A stretch of DNA of 64,000 bases from an uncultured Bacteroidota bacterium (GCA_946414435.1 CAMKOM010000003.1:132086-196085), one strand, 5' to 3'. Shown: positions 1 through 9,399, numbered from the stretch's first letter. Translations and numbers: made by a program. The notes: generated by a model from the sequence alone, not told the origin.

Positions 1-1
1 C

Positions 2-151
2 GCATACTACAACAATCTGATTTCAGAACTCAAGAGCGCCATCGCAGCCAACCAAGCAGTTGCTGACAAATATCGTGCACTTATCGCCGGCAGCGAAAGC
101 AGTTCTAACACTCAACAGCAAGCACCGGCATCGGAAGAAACTGCTGAATAA
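2..151 (+). CDS. C-terminal end of an unidentified protein (partial)
   Basis: The window opens inside a reading frame that runs to a TAA stop at 149-151. The visible 49 residues begin AYYNNLISELKSAIAANQ and end in a Ser/Gln/Ala/Glu-rich tail. The first part looks helical or coiled-coil like, and the tail looks disordered. The protein cannot be identified from this fragment. It lies 29 bases upstream of an outer-membrane barrel gene on the same strand, so the two may be cotranscribed. Confidence 0.6.
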   Translation, partial: AYYNNLISELKSAIAANQAVADKYRALIAGSESSSNTQQQAPASEETAE

Positions 152-180
152 TCTACTAATCTTAATAAATTGTTATGATT

Positions 181-903
181 ATGAAAAGATTATTGTCAGT
201 AGTTGTTCTGTCGATGTTTGCCATGGCAGGTACGGTTGTCGCTCAAGACAGCCCGATATACCTTGGTGTAACATTAGGCTACAACAACTTCCTAAATGCC
301 AATGCAGCAAACATCCCTGCTGCAGCTGAGGCAGCATCGCCAAGCTGGACCGACAAGGGCGCTGTCCTTGGGTTCGAGGCTGGTGCTTACTTAGCTCCAG
401 AAATAAGGGTGATTGCCGGTGGCGGATTCAACCGCACCGTGAAACCGGGGCATGCTTACTCGCCAGCCATCTACGACAATGCAGGTAATTTGCTTGTCGC
501 TGGCTATGGAGAGACTCCTAACCGCAAAAACATGAACTACATGTTCTTTGTTGGCGGTGATTTCTGCCCGAGTATGGGTGGCAATGTGCGTCCGTACGCT
601 GGTGCAAGATTCCGTGGCGCTTATTGTCTCAACACAGAGAAGTACGTATTCGACAAAGCAGCTGACATCGAAAACAGCGAGAAGAAGTTTGCCGAAACTT
701 GGAACCTTGGCGGCGCCATCGTTTTTGGTGCTGACTACTCGTTCAACGGTGGACTCATTATTGGTTGCCAGTTCGATTTGTTCTCTTACACCTACGCAGC
801 CGTGCAATACAAATCGCAGGGCGGTGTTAAGCCCAATGCAGGCAAATGCAACAGCATAGGCTTCATTGCAGCACCAACACTTCGTGTAGGGTTCAACTTC
901 TAA
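181..903 (+). CDS. Outer-membrane beta-barrel protein with signal peptide
   Basis: A 240-residue protein with a signal peptide (KRLLSVVVLSMFAMAGTVVAQ, cleavage after about residue 20 to 22) and alternating aromatic/hydrophobic strands ending in VGFNF, the terminal Phe typical of outer-membrane barrels. Length and pattern fit the small eight-stranded porin-like / OmpA-like barrels of Bacteroidota. There is no peptidoglycan-binding domain. An ATG at 175 in the same frame would add two residues; the ATG at 181 gives the usual Met-Lys start. A strong hairpin terminator follows directly, so this is the last gene of its transcript. Substrate or function cannot be read from the sequence. Confidence 0.75.
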   Translation: MKRLLSVVVLSMFAMAGTVVAQDSPIYLGVTLGYNNFLNANAANIPAAAEAASPSWTDKGAVLGFEAGAYLAPEIRVIAGGGFNRTVKPGHAYSPAIYDNAGNLLVAGYGETPNRKNMNYMFFVGGDFCPSMGGNVRPYAGARFRGAYCLNTEKYVFDKAADIENSEKKFAETWNLGGAIVFGADYSFNGGLIIGCQFDLFSYTYAAVQYKSQGGVKPNAGKCNSIGFIAAPTLRVGFNF

Positions 904-922
904 GCAATTAAAAGTTCGTAAT

Positions 923-956
923 AAAAAAGGGCCGTTCTATTGAACGGCCTTTTTTG
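923..956. terminator. Rho-independent terminator after the barrel gene
   Basis: Stem GGCCGTTC (930-937), loop TATT, GAACGGCC (942-949), with an A run before and a T run after. It can work in both directions and separates the barrel gene from the S9 peptidase gene. Confidence 0.85.
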
Positions 957-985
957 TTATATTTACATCCTAAACAATCAATCCG

Positions 986-3106
986 ATGAATGCACACAAA
1001 ACCGCAATCATTACCGCAATACTGTTGACTGCATCGACCGTACAGGCACAAAAGTCTCTAACCCTTGAGAACACCGTGCCCGGCGGCAACGAATTCTACG
1101 AGCATCATAACTACTATGTCCGAGGGCAATTCATACGCAATAGCGATTTTTTTATTGTCTCCGATAATGACGGCTACCATATAGGAGATAGCATTATAAC
1201 ACGGCAGCAGATCAACCGCATTCTGGCACTGTGTCAGAAACAGCCCGTGTCGTACATTGAAGATTGGATTGATACCGAAACAGCCTGGGGTTATTCGCCC
1301 AAAGCTGAAGCTGCTTACTGCATCAATCTGAAAAAAAATACCGTGATTGATTCAATAACATCGCTGCCTGCCGATGCCAAAATCGATTTTGCACCCGGCC
1401 TACACCATGCCGCCGTCAGCCAGTACCCAAATCTGAGCGTATCGGGACCTGATGGCAACCAAACCATCGGCGAAGGTGGCAACGGCATTGTGTTCGGGCA
1501 ATCGGTTCACCGCGAAGAGTTTGGCATTGAAAAAGGCACGTTCTGGTCGAAAAGCGGGCGGTTACTGGCTTTTTACCGCATGGATGAGAGCATGGTTGCC
1601 GAGTACCCCATTGTAGACATCACCGAGCACGAGGCCAAAGCAAAACCTGTCCGCTACCCCATGGCCGGTGATACAAGCCACGAAGTACAGATTGGCATAT
1701 ACAATACAGAGAGCCAAAATGTTGTTTATCTAAAAACCGCATCACCTATAAACCGGTATTTCACCAACATTGCATGGTCACCCGACGACAAACTGCTTCT
1801 GGTAGCCGAGATCAATCGCGAGCAAAACCACATGTGGATGAACTCTTACAATACAACCGACGGCTCACTTGTCAAGACTCTCTTTGAAGAAGAAAACCCC
1901 GAATGGGTAGAGCCGTGCATTGCACCATTGTTTGTCAGCAACAGCCAGTTTGTGTGGGTTAGCGAGCGTGACGGCTTCAAACATCTTTACCTTTACGATA
2001 CAAACAAACCGGGATGCAAACAACTCACCCACGGCAAATGGTGTGTAACCGCCCTTTACGGTTTCATTCCCGCAACTGGCGAAGTGATGTTTCAAGCCAA
2101 TGCCGAAGGGTATCTCACCCGCGACATATACAAGGTGAGCCTAAAAGGAAAATTGACTCGTTTGAGCCACGGCTATGGTGTCCATTCAGCACGATTGAGC
2201 AATGCCCGCGGACACTACATCGACAATTTCTCATCACCCGACCAAGCCACACTGAGTACTCTGCACAATGCAACCAACGGCAAGGTCATCGACACCTTAA
2301 GAAACATCAAAAACACTTACGAGGGCTACACTCTGCCCAACATCAAACTTGTAAAACTGAAAAGTGCCGACGGACGGTTCGACCTATACGGACGGCTCAT
2401 CCTGCCATCCGATTTCGATTCCACAAAAACCTATCCGGTCATCGACTACATGTATGGCGGTCCGCACTCACAGCTTGTCGATGCCAGCTGGTTCTACGGC
2501 GCATCGGCATGGAAGATGTACTTCGCTCAACAAGGCTACATTATGTTCACAATGGACAATCGGGGGACCGAAAACCATGGCGCTGAGTACGAGCACTGCA
2601 TCCACCGTCAACTTGGCCACTGCGAGATGGAAGACCAGATGGTTGGCATAAACTACCTGCGAAGTCTACCTTACGTTGATACCACACGCATCGGTATTCA
2701 CGGCTGGAGCTTTGGCGGATTCATGACCATATCGATGATGCTTAACCATAATACCATCTTCAAGGCTGGCATAGCTGGCGGCCCTGTGTGCGACTGGCAG
2801 CTCTACGAAGTGATGTACGGCGAACGTTACATGGACACACCGCAAGAGAATCCCGAAGGTTACAGGCAAAGCTGCGTAATCAACAAAATCGGAAATCTGA
2901 ACGGCCGTCTGCTGGTCATTCATGGCGACATTGACTCTACTGTTTTATGGCAAAACAGCCTTCGTTTGATGCAAAGCGCCGTCGATGCTGATGTAATGGT
3001 TGATTATGCCGTATATCCACAACACGAGCACAATGTGATTGGTCACGACAGGGTGCATCTATTCAAACGAATTCTGCGCTATTTCGACGATTTTCTGAAG
3101 CCATAG
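986..3106 (+). CDS. Dipeptidyl peptidase IV-type S9 serine peptidase
   Basis: A 706-residue secreted or periplasmic peptidase that removes N-terminal dipeptides (typically Xaa-Pro) from peptides. It has a signal peptide (residues 1 to about 21), a DPPIV N-terminal beta-propeller (about 90-460) and an alpha/beta-hydrolase domain (about 470-706). The nucleophile lies in GWSFGG (Ser575). The Asp is in HGDIDSTV (Asp650) and the His in QHEHNV (His682), spaced as in DPP4. HREEFGI in the propeller corresponds to the acidic segment that binds the substrate amino terminus in this family. Length is normal for Bacteroidota DPP4. It stands alone: a terminator precedes it and the next gene has no apparent link. 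Related S9 members with other specificities cannot be excluded. Confidence 0.9.
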   Translation: MNAHKTAIITAILLTASTVQAQKSLTLENTVPGGNEFYEHHNYYVRGQFIRNSDFFIVSDNDGYHIGDSIITRQQINRILALCQKQPVSYIEDWIDTETAWGYSPKAEAAYCINLKKNTVIDSITSLPADAKIDFAPGLHHAAVSQYPNLSVSGPDGNQTIGEGGNGIVFGQSVHREEFGIEKGTFWSKSGRLLAFYRMDESMVAEYPIVDITEHEAKAKPVRYPMAGDTSHEVQIGIYNTESQNVVYLKTASPINRYFTNIAWSPDDKLLLVAEINREQNHMWMNSYNTTDGSLVKTLFEEENPEWVEPCIAPLFVSNSQFVWVSERDGFKHLYLYDTNKPGCKQLTHGKWCVTALYGFIPATGEVMFQANAEGYLTRDIYKVSLKGKLTRLSHGYGVHSARLSNARGHYIDNFSSPDQATLSTLHNATNGKVIDTLRNIKNTYEGYTLPNIKLVKLKSADGRFDLYGRLILPSDFDSTKTYPVIDYMYGGPHSQLVDASWFYGASAWKMYFAQQGYIMFTMDNRGTENHGAEYEHCIHRQLGHCEMEDQMVGINYLRSLPYVDTTRIGIHGWSFGGFMTISMMLNHNTIFKAGIAGGPVCDWQLYEVMYGERYMDTPQENPEGYRQSCVINKIGNLNGRLLVIHGDIDSTVLWQNSLRLMQSAVDADVMVDYAVYPQHEHNVIGHDRVHLFKRILRYFDDFLKP

Positions 3107-3259
3107 CCATCTTGTACTTAATCAATATCGCCGAAAAGCATTTTTTATCATTTTTTTAATCCAAACGCAAACAAACTATCACAATAATTCATAACTTTAA
3201 GAAAAATTAATCGGGATTCTCAGGGCTTACCTATCGCGATTGTTTAAAATTTGCGTACG

Positions 3260-3772
3260 ATGGATTTTGAAGGCAAAACACCTGAAGAAGTTTTTTTCGA
3301 CAGTTTTAATTACAAATTGTCATCGTTTTTTCACGATGACTATACTGAAATTGACAGCATTGAAACACCTGCCACTTTCATGATTGTGTATGAGAAACAC
3401 CTTGCACAAAAAGAATTCAGTTTGTTCGACCGTCTGCAATTCCGCATTTTTTACGACAAAGAAGTGATCACTGGCTCGAACCCTGTCAATGTCAAGTTCC
3501 TATGCGACAATTACACACCTGAAGCCGTAATGCAGCTTGCCAAAATGATTTCAGGCATTTTCGGCCTCGACGACTCGGGCATTTGCAGCAATTCCGACAT
3601 CAAATTCTACTCAACCGATGAGTTCGACTTATTCTGGACAATCGGCGATGGCGAAAGTTTCATCAGCATCGAAAAGAGCCCAAAAGAAGGGCTGTCGCTA
3701 AACATATTGTTCTACAACAATTTGATTGGGCACAACGTTGGTGATTTGCTAAAACCGGAAAAGCAGGTATAA
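3260..3772 (+). CDS. Conserved hypothetical protein, 170 aa
   Basis: An acidic soluble protein beginning MDFEGKTPEEVFFDSFNYKL with no signal peptide or membrane segment. No family is recognised. The alternating charged and aromatic pattern suggests a mixed alpha/beta fold. The ATG at 3260 was chosen; a TTG at 3251 is also in frame. The gene ends 39 bases before an M16 protease gene that has its own -7 box, so the two are probably transcribed separately. Confidence 0.6.
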   Translation: MDFEGKTPEEVFFDSFNYKLSSFFHDDYTEIDSIETPATFMIVYEKHLAQKEFSLFDRLQFRIFYDKEVITGSNPVNVKFLCDNYTPEAVMQLAKMISGIFGLDDSGICSNSDIKFYSTDEFDLFWTIGDGESFISIEKSPKEGLSLNILFYNNLIGHNVGDLLKPEKQV

Positions 3773-3783
3773 GAAAAATTCTA

Positions 3784-3792
3784 TACTTTTGC
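3784..3792 (+). promoter_or_regulatory. Bacteroidota -7 box for the M16 protease gene
   Basis: TACTTTTGC matches TAnnTTTG(C/T). Transcription would start near 3799, leaving about 12 bases before the TTG start codon at 3812. No clear -33 TTTG is seen. Confidence 0.6.
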
Positions 3793-3811
3793 GGCTCAAA
3801 AAAATTAGGTT

Positions 3812-5035
3812 TTGGCCGAATACGAATATCATAGGTTAGCAAACGGAATACGTGTAATTCACAGTCAATCAAGTACTCCTGTAGCGCATATGGGTGTGGT
3901 AATAAACACCGGTTCGCGCGATGAGCTTGAGAATGAACACGGCATTGCCCACATGATTGAGCATGTGATTTTCAAAGGTACGCGCAAACGCAAGGCTTAC
4001 AATGTAATCAGCTGTCTTGAAAATGTCGGTGGCGAGATTGACGCCTACACCACTAAAGAGGAAACTTGCGTTTACGGCACTTTCCTGAAAGACTACTACG
4101 ACCGCGCGATGGAACTGTTTGCCGATATCATCTTCAACTCTACTTTTCCAGACCACGAGTGTGAAAAAGAAAAAGAAGTGATTGTGGATGAGATAAATTC
4201 ATATAAAGATTCGCCTGGCGATTTGATTTTTGATGATTTTGAGGACATTATTTTTAGTGGACATACCATTGGTCGGAATATTTTGGGCACTCCGGAATCG
4301 ATTTCCAAATATAATCACACTGACATTCTGCGCTTTATAGGCCGCACCTACAACACAGACCAAATTGCCATCTGCTCCGTAGGGCCAGTCGAATTCAAGA
4401 CTATCGTACGACTTGCCGAGCGCTATTTCGGTCCTATCGCCACAAAAAAGCGCGATTTCAAACGGATACCAGTCGGTCCTTACACTCCGCATATGCTTGA
4501 AGTTGAGCTCGAAACGCACCAGTCGCACTGCATTTTTGGTAACCGCGCTTACCCAACCGACCACCAAAACCGTTTGGCTTTTGAACTGATAAACAATACT
4601 TTGGGCGGTCCAGGAATGAATTGCCGCCTCAACCTTGCACTGCGTGAAAAGCACGGCTACACATACAACATTGAATCGTTCTACACTCCATACTCCGATA
4701 CAGGAGCTTTTGGTATCTATTTTGGCACTGATTATGAGAAAATTGAACGTTGCCTAACCATCATCCGTCGCGAGTTACGTCGCCTTCGCGAAGAGCGCAT
4801 GGGCGTTCTACAACTCGATCGCGCAAAAAAACAAATGATTGGACAATTGGCCATAAGCACCGAAAATTACTCAGGCCTAATGCTAAATTTTGGCCGCAGT
4901 TGCCTGCTATTCGACACCATCGACCCGCTAAACGAAATATGCGACAAAATCAACCGTTTCACCAGTTCCGACCTACTTGAAGTAGCCAACGAAACCCTTG
5001 ACGACAAGTATTTTTCGACGCTGATATTTAAGTAA
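3812..5035 (+). CDS. M16 family zinc metallopeptidase (insulinase/processing-peptidase type)
   Basis: A 407-residue cytoplasmic-type M16 protease. The inverted zinc motif HMIEH gives His47, Glu50 and His51, and EVIVDEI supplies the third ligand Glu127, about 76 residues later as the family requires. The second half carries the non-catalytic M16 C-terminal domain (about 170-400, including the segment NTLGGPGMNCRLN). Start is TTG at 3812: it gives MAEYEYHRLANGIRVIH, which aligns well with family N-termini, and it follows the -7 box by about 20 bases. There is no signal peptide, unlike periplasmic relatives such as PqqL. The gene is convergent with the minus-strand threonine operon. Confidence 0.88.
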   Translation: MAEYEYHRLANGIRVIHSQSSTPVAHMGVVINTGSRDELENEHGIAHMIEHVIFKGTRKRKAYNVISCLENVGGEIDAYTTKEETCVYGTFLKDYYDRAMELFADIIFNSTFPDHECEKEKEVIVDEINSYKDSPGDLIFDDFEDIIFSGHTIGRNILGTPESISKYNHTDILRFIGRTYNTDQIAICSVGPVEFKTIVRLAERYFGPIATKKRDFKRIPVGPYTPHMLEVELETHQSHCIFGNRAYPTDHQNRLAFELINNTLGGPGMNCRLNLALREKHGYTYNIESFYTPYSDTGAFGIYFGTDYEKIERCLTIIRRELRRLREERMGVLQLDRAKKQMIGQLAISTENYSGLMLNFGRSCLLFDTIDPLNEICDKINRFTSSDLLEVANETLDDKYFSTLIFK

Positions 5036-5052
5036 TTATTGCCGGAACCAAT

Positions 5053-5568
5053 CTAAAACAGCGTCCGAATTTCTTCTTTCAAATAATTGATGGCCTTTGT
5101 GGTAGGGTCAAGGTCACGATCCATTGTATTTTCCAGAATCAATTTGCAGAGTTGCAGCGAGTTGTCCTCGGGCTTGGTTTGCAGAGCCGTTTGGTTGATA
5201 AACTTGATGCAGTCTTCTTTGGCCATTCTAACCATTTCCCACGCCTTATCGCTGATGTAGAGTTGGTGCGCCATATTGTGCTCAAATTCAGAGCGTATGG
5301 TCTTCAGCAGAGCCGATTGCAGTTCCTGATTTGTGATATTCTGCCGTTGCGTGCGCATAATGAGCGATTGCGGCGATATGCGTTCCATTAGCAGCACCAT
5401 TCGCTCGTAGGCCTGCAGTCGGATTGGGGTGATGAATTTCTGGTTGTTGAGCACGTTCTCGGCTTTCAGGCGCAGTTGCTCGCTTTTAACCATTTTGCTC
5501 ATAACAAGATAAGTGGCCAAAAAGACAAACAACGCAGGCAGTGTGTATTTCAGAATTTCGGCAATCAT
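5053..5568 (-). CDS. Small membrane-anchored protein at end of thr operon (DUF7935-like)
   Basis: A 171-residue protein with one N-terminal transmembrane helix (about residues 5-23, LKYTLPALFVFLATYLVM) and a long cytoplasmic helical domain rich in Gln, Leu and charged residues. The N-terminal MIAEILKYTLPALFVF pattern is common in an uncharacterised Bacteroidota family, probably DUF7935. It begins 6 bases after the thrC stop codon, so it is likely translated from the thrA-thrC message. No role in threonine synthesis can be inferred beyond position. Confidence 0.65.
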   Translation of the reverse strand: MIAEILKYTLPALFVFLATYLVMSKMVKSEQLRLKAENVLNNQKFITPIRLQAYERMVLLMERISPQSLIMRTQRQNITNQELQSALLKTIRSEFEHNMAHQLYISDKAWEMVRMAKEDCIKFINQTALQTKPEDNSLQLCKLILENTMDRDLDPTTKAINYLKEEIRTLF

Positions 5569-5574
5569 AGCAAA

Positions 5575-6864
5575 TTATTGTAAAAGTCTGTTTTTCAATT
5601 CAGTATAATCCGCTTTAATCTTCACCGTCTGTTTGGTGCCTTCGGCAAATTTCTGCAGACGTGCGGGAATCTCGACGCGCTTGCCAGTGTATTTCTCAAC
5701 CGTGTCGATAAACTTGGCGGGATGGGCCGTCTCAAGGAACAGGCCAAGTTCGCCAGCGTTCAGGTGGTCGCGCAAAGCGGAATAACCCACAGCGCCGTGC
5801 GGGTCGAGTTCGTAGCCTGTTGCTTTCAGCACTTCGGCCATTGTGGCGCCAATCTGCTCGTCGGTGTAACTGTAACTGCTGATTTCGGCGCGGACATTGT
5901 CAACCGACTTGCCGAACAGTTCAATCACGCGCGCAAAGTTGCTCGGGTCGCCCACGTCCATTGCGTTGGCAATGGTGGCAATCGATTTCTGCGGCTTGTA
6001 AACGCCCGTCTGCAGGTAATCGGCAAACACGCGGTTGGCGTTGATGGCGGCAATGAACCGCTTGACGGGCATTCCCATTCGCCAGGCCACCAGTCCTGCG
6101 GTGATATTGCCGAAGTTGCCGCTCGGAACGGTCATTACCACGTCTTTCCAGCGCTCTTGCGGAATCTGCGACAGCGCGTATGCGTAGTAAACGCTCTGCG
6201 GCAGGAACCGCGCCAGGTTGATTGAGTTGGCCGACGTCAGTATCCGCTTTTGGTTCAACTCTTTATCCATAAAGCACTCTTTCACCATACGTTGGCAGTC
6301 GTCGAACACGCCGCTGACTTCGTAGGCCGTAACATTCTGTCCAAGAGTGGTGAACTGCAACTCTTGCAGGCGGCTCACCAGTCCCGACGGGTAGAGAACG
6401 TGCACCTTCACGCCCTTCACGCCCAAAAATCCGTTGGCCACGGCGCTGCCCGTGTCACCCGATGTGGCAACAAGGACATTGATATCGCCTTGATTGCTTG
6501 CAAAATACGACATTACCCGCGCCAAGAATCGTGCGCCCACGTCTTTGAACGCCAGCGTCGGACCGTGGAACAGTTCGGCGGTGCTGATGTTCTCGGTGAT
6601 TTTGACCACGGGCACGGGGAAGTTGAACGCGTCGTCAACCATTTTGCGGAACGTATCTTCAGGAATATCAGGGCAGAAATACGGCTTGAGCAACTCAAAA
6701 CCAATCTCGCCCATTGTCTTGCCAGGAATGTTGTTCCAGAACGATTTGGGAAGTACGGGTATCGATTCGGGCATATAAAGTCCCTTGTCCGAAGCCAATC
6801 CTTTAAGAACCGCTGTCTTTAAATCAGCCGTGTTCGTTTTATCGTTTGTACTGTAGAATATCAT
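5575..6864 (-). CDS. thrC: Threonine synthase
   Basis: A 429-residue PLP enzyme that converts O-phospho-L-homoserine to L-threonine, the last step of the pathway. The N-terminal domain MIFYSTNDKTNTADLKTAVL is typical of the long ThrC class. The PLP-binding lysine lies in TLAFKDVG (Lys107). Further family segments are ATSGDTGSAVANGF and the phosphate-binding VPSGNFGNITAG. It lies 42 bases after thrA and 6 bases before the small membrane protein, in one operon. The gene for homoserine kinase, which would supply the substrate, is not in this operon. Confidence 0.96.
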   Translation of the reverse strand: MIFYSTNDKTNTADLKTAVLKGLASDKGLYMPESIPVLPKSFWNNIPGKTMGEIGFELLKPYFCPDIPEDTFRKMVDDAFNFPVPVVKITENISTAELFHGPTLAFKDVGARFLARVMSYFASNQGDINVLVATSGDTGSAVANGFLGVKGVKVHVLYPSGLVSRLQELQFTTLGQNVTAYEVSGVFDDCQRMVKECFMDKELNQKRILTSANSINLARFLPQSVYYAYALSQIPQERWKDVVMTVPSGNFGNITAGLVAWRMGMPVKRFIAAINANRVFADYLQTGVYKPQKSIATIANAMDVGDPSNFARVIELFGKSVDNVRAEISSYSYTDEQIGATMAEVLKATGYELDPHGAVGYSALRDHLNAGELGLFLETAHPAKFIDTVEKYTGKRVEIPARLQKFAEGTKQTVKIKADYTELKNRLLQ

Positions 6865-6880
6865 TGAATATCAGTTTAAT

Positions 6881-6900
6881 AATCTGTGTTATCTGTGCGA
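6881..6900. repeat. Short word repeat in the thrA-thrC spacer
   Basis: ATCTGTGTTATCTGTGCGA, two copies of ATCTGTG, fills half of the spacer between thrA and thrC. Closely similar words occur at 52420-52460 and, inverted, at 52262-52297 and 55241-55280. Confidence 0.6.
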
Positions 6901-6906
6901 AAGCCG

Positions 6907-9351
6907 CTACATATTTGCCAGCCTCATCATATCCGCAAACACGCCCGAAGCCGTCACGCCAGGACCAGCGCCAGCGCCCTTAATCACGAGCGGTTGGTCG
7001 TGGTAGCGGCGGGTGTAAAGCAAGATGATGTTGTCCATTCCGTCAAGGTTGTAGGCCGGGTGGCTTGCGTCGACGCTCTGCAGGCCCGTCACGGCCTTAC
7101 CGTTGTCAAACTCAGCCACATAGCGCAGTTTCTTGCCAGCGGCGGCCGATTCGGCACGGATGGCCTCAATCTTCGCGTCGTTCTTCTTCAAATTGCCCAG
7201 AAGTTCGTCGAAGTTATTGGCTTTCAATTCGTTTTCAGGAATGATGTCGTTCTTCAGCACGTCGTCAAGTTCGAGCATATTTCCGCCCACGCGCGCCAGA
7301 ATCAGAATCTTGCGGCGAACGTCGAGACCGCTCAAATCGATTGCGGGGTCGGGTTCGGTCAGGCCCTTCTCACGCGCCTGAACCACGGCCTGCGAGAACG
7401 GAATGTCGCTGCTGATGGTGTTGAAAATGTAGTTCAGACTGCCCGAAAGCACGGCCTGAATCTTGATGATTTTGTCGCCCGAAGCCACAAGGTCCTCGAT
7501 GGTCTTCAGCACGGGCAAACCCGCTGCCACGTTGGTCTCGTGCAGGAATTTCACGCCGTAGGCCTTCACTTCCTTCTTGAAATTCAGATAAGTATCAAGC
7601 GGCGACGACGCCATAATCTTGTTCGACGCCACAATCGGGATGCTCAATTGCGCCACGCGGCTGTACATTTTCGGCAGTTCGTGCGACGCCGTGTTGTCGA
7701 TGAAGATGCTGTTGCGCAGGTTCAGCGTTTTGATGTTCTCGATGAACGCAGGCAGATTGGCCGCTTCGTCGGCGTTGGCCAGAAGGTCTCGCCAGTTCGT
7801 CAGGTCGATGCCTTTGCGATTGAAAATCATTCGTTTAGAGTTCGAAATGCCCACCACGCGGATGTCGATTCCGTACTCATTTTTCAAGAAATCGGTTTGG
7901 TCGCGCAGTTGGTCGAGCATTGTGCCGCCCACAGTGCCCACGCCCACCATAAACAGGTGCACGCGTTTGTATTTCGACAGGAAGAAGCCGTCGTGCAGCG
8001 CGTTCAGAGCCTTCGCCACCTCTTTTTCCTTGATAACTATCGATATGTTGCGCTCGGTTGCGCCTTGCGCGATGGCTCTGATGTTGATGCCGTTCTCGCC
8101 CAGTAGGCGGAAAGCCTTGCCAGCAATGCCCACCTGCTCGCGCATTTTGTCGCCCACCACGGCAATGATTGCCAGGCCGTCTTCCGACTCGATGGTGTGC
8201 ACAATCTTGCGCTCAATCTCAATCGAGAATTCCTCGTTGAGTCGGCTGCAGGCCGCTTCGGCGTCGGTTGTGTAGATGCCGATGCAGATGGTGTGCTCGC
8301 TCGACGACTGCGTGATGAATAGCACGTTCACATTCGCGGCGCAAAGAGCCTTGAACGCCCGCATAGCCACGCCAGGTACCCCAATCATTCCGCTGCCCGA
8401 TACGGTTACAAGCGATATGTTGCCGATTGACGAGAAGCCCTTAACCGTGGCGTCGCCGTGGTTCGGGTGCTCGGTGATGAGCGTGCCCTCGTCGTCAGGC
8501 GCGTATGAATTTTTTATGCCGATGGGGATTTTCTTCTCAAGCGCGGGCTGAATGGTTGGCGGATAGATGACCTTCGCGCCAAAGTACGAAAGTTCCATTG
8601 CCTCTTCGTAACTCATTGATTTGATTGGATATGCGGCCGAAACAATGTTCGGTGCGGCCGTCAGCATACCGCTTACGTCGGTCCAGATGTCGATGAGCGA
8701 CGCGTCGAGATAGTTGCCCAGCAGAGCGGCCGTATAGTCCGAACCGCCGCGGCCCAGAGTCGAAGCCTCGCTGTCGTGCGTGCTCGAAATGAAGCCAGGC
8801 ACAACGGCGATTCCCTTGAAGTTTTTGAATTCGTTGCGCGTTTTCTGTTCCGACAGGGCGTGGTCCACATTGCCTTGCAGATAGTTGCTGTCGGTAATGA
8901 TAATGTTGCGCGAGTCGACGAGTATGTTCTTCAGTCCCAAATTGTTAAGCGACGCGCTGATGAGTGTCGACGACATTCTTTCGCCCATTGAGAGCAATTT
9001 GGCGCGGGTGCGGTCCGAGCATTCGTCCAGAAATTTGATGCTTTGGCAAATCTTGTTGGCCTCTGCGCAGCGGTCCTTGATGAATTCGGTCATTGCGTTT
9101 TTTTGGTCGTCGGCCACCAGTTCGTTGATAATCTCAATGTGGCGGCGGCGAATCTCGTCGATGAACTCGGTGTACTGTTCCGAGCCTTCGAGTGCGGCTT
9201 TTGCGCTGTTTTCCAGCAGGTTGGTAACGCCCTGCAAAGCCGACACCACAACCACCAAATCCTGTTTACCGTATCGGCTCACTATTTTGGCCAGTTGTTC
9301 AATGCGTTCGGCATTGGCAACCGATGAGCCGCCAAATTTTAATATCTGCAT
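6907..9351 (-). CDS. thrA: Bifunctional aspartokinase / homoserine dehydrogenase
   Basis: An 814-residue fusion that carries out the first and third steps of the aspartate pathway. Aspartokinase occupies about residues 1-295, with the N-terminal KFGGSSVAN (Lys5). Two ACT-type regulatory segments lie at about 310-460 (for example VTVSGSGMIGVPGVAMRAF and IIAVVGDKM). Homoserine dehydrogenase occupies about 465-814, with the dinucleotide motif VGVGTVGGT and the conserved LSGSLNYIF. The ACT tandem suggests feedback control by threonine. The arrangement and length match E. coli ThrA. The gene heads an operon with thrC and is preceded by a threonine-rich leader peptide and hairpins. Confidence 0.97.
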   Translation of the reverse strand: MQILKFGGSSVANAERIEQLAKIVSRYGKQDLVVVVSALQGVTNLLENSAKAALEGSEQYTEFIDEIRRRHIEIINELVADDQKNAMTEFIKDRCAEANKICQSIKFLDECSDRTRAKLLSMGERMSSTLISASLNNLGLKNILVDSRNIIITDSNYLQGNVDHALSEQKTRNEFKNFKGIAVVPGFISSTHDSEASTLGRGGSDYTAALLGNYLDASLIDIWTDVSGMLTAAPNIVSAAYPIKSMSYEEAMELSYFGAKVIYPPTIQPALEKKIPIGIKNSYAPDDEGTLITEHPNHGDATVKGFSSIGNISLVTVSGSGMIGVPGVAMRAFKALCAANVNVLFITQSSSEHTICIGIYTTDAEAACSRLNEEFSIEIERKIVHTIESEDGLAIIAVVGDKMREQVGIAGKAFRLLGENGINIRAIAQGATERNISIVIKEKEVAKALNALHDGFFLSKYKRVHLFMVGVGTVGGTMLDQLRDQTDFLKNEYGIDIRVVGISNSKRMIFNRKGIDLTNWRDLLANADEAANLPAFIENIKTLNLRNSIFIDNTASHELPKMYSRVAQLSIPIVASNKIMASSPLDTYLNFKKEVKAYGVKFLHETNVAAGLPVLKTIEDLVASGDKIIKIQAVLSGSLNYIFNTISSDIPFSQAVVQAREKGLTEPDPAIDLSGLDVRRKILILARVGGNMLELDDVLKNDIIPENELKANNFDELLGNLKKNDAKIEAIRAESAAAGKKLRYVAEFDNGKAVTGLQSVDASHPAYNLDGMDNIILLYTRRYHDQPLVIKGAGAGPGVTASGVFADMMRLANM

Positions 9352-9399
9352 AATAAATTGATTTTTAATAGATTAGTAAAATACTTGTAAAATTGCTGA

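Noticed and set aside
6886-8106. 406-codon frame on the plus strand, rich in Ala, Val, His
   Set aside because: It is antisense to thrA, which is complete and conserved. The composition is the reverse image of thrA codon use.
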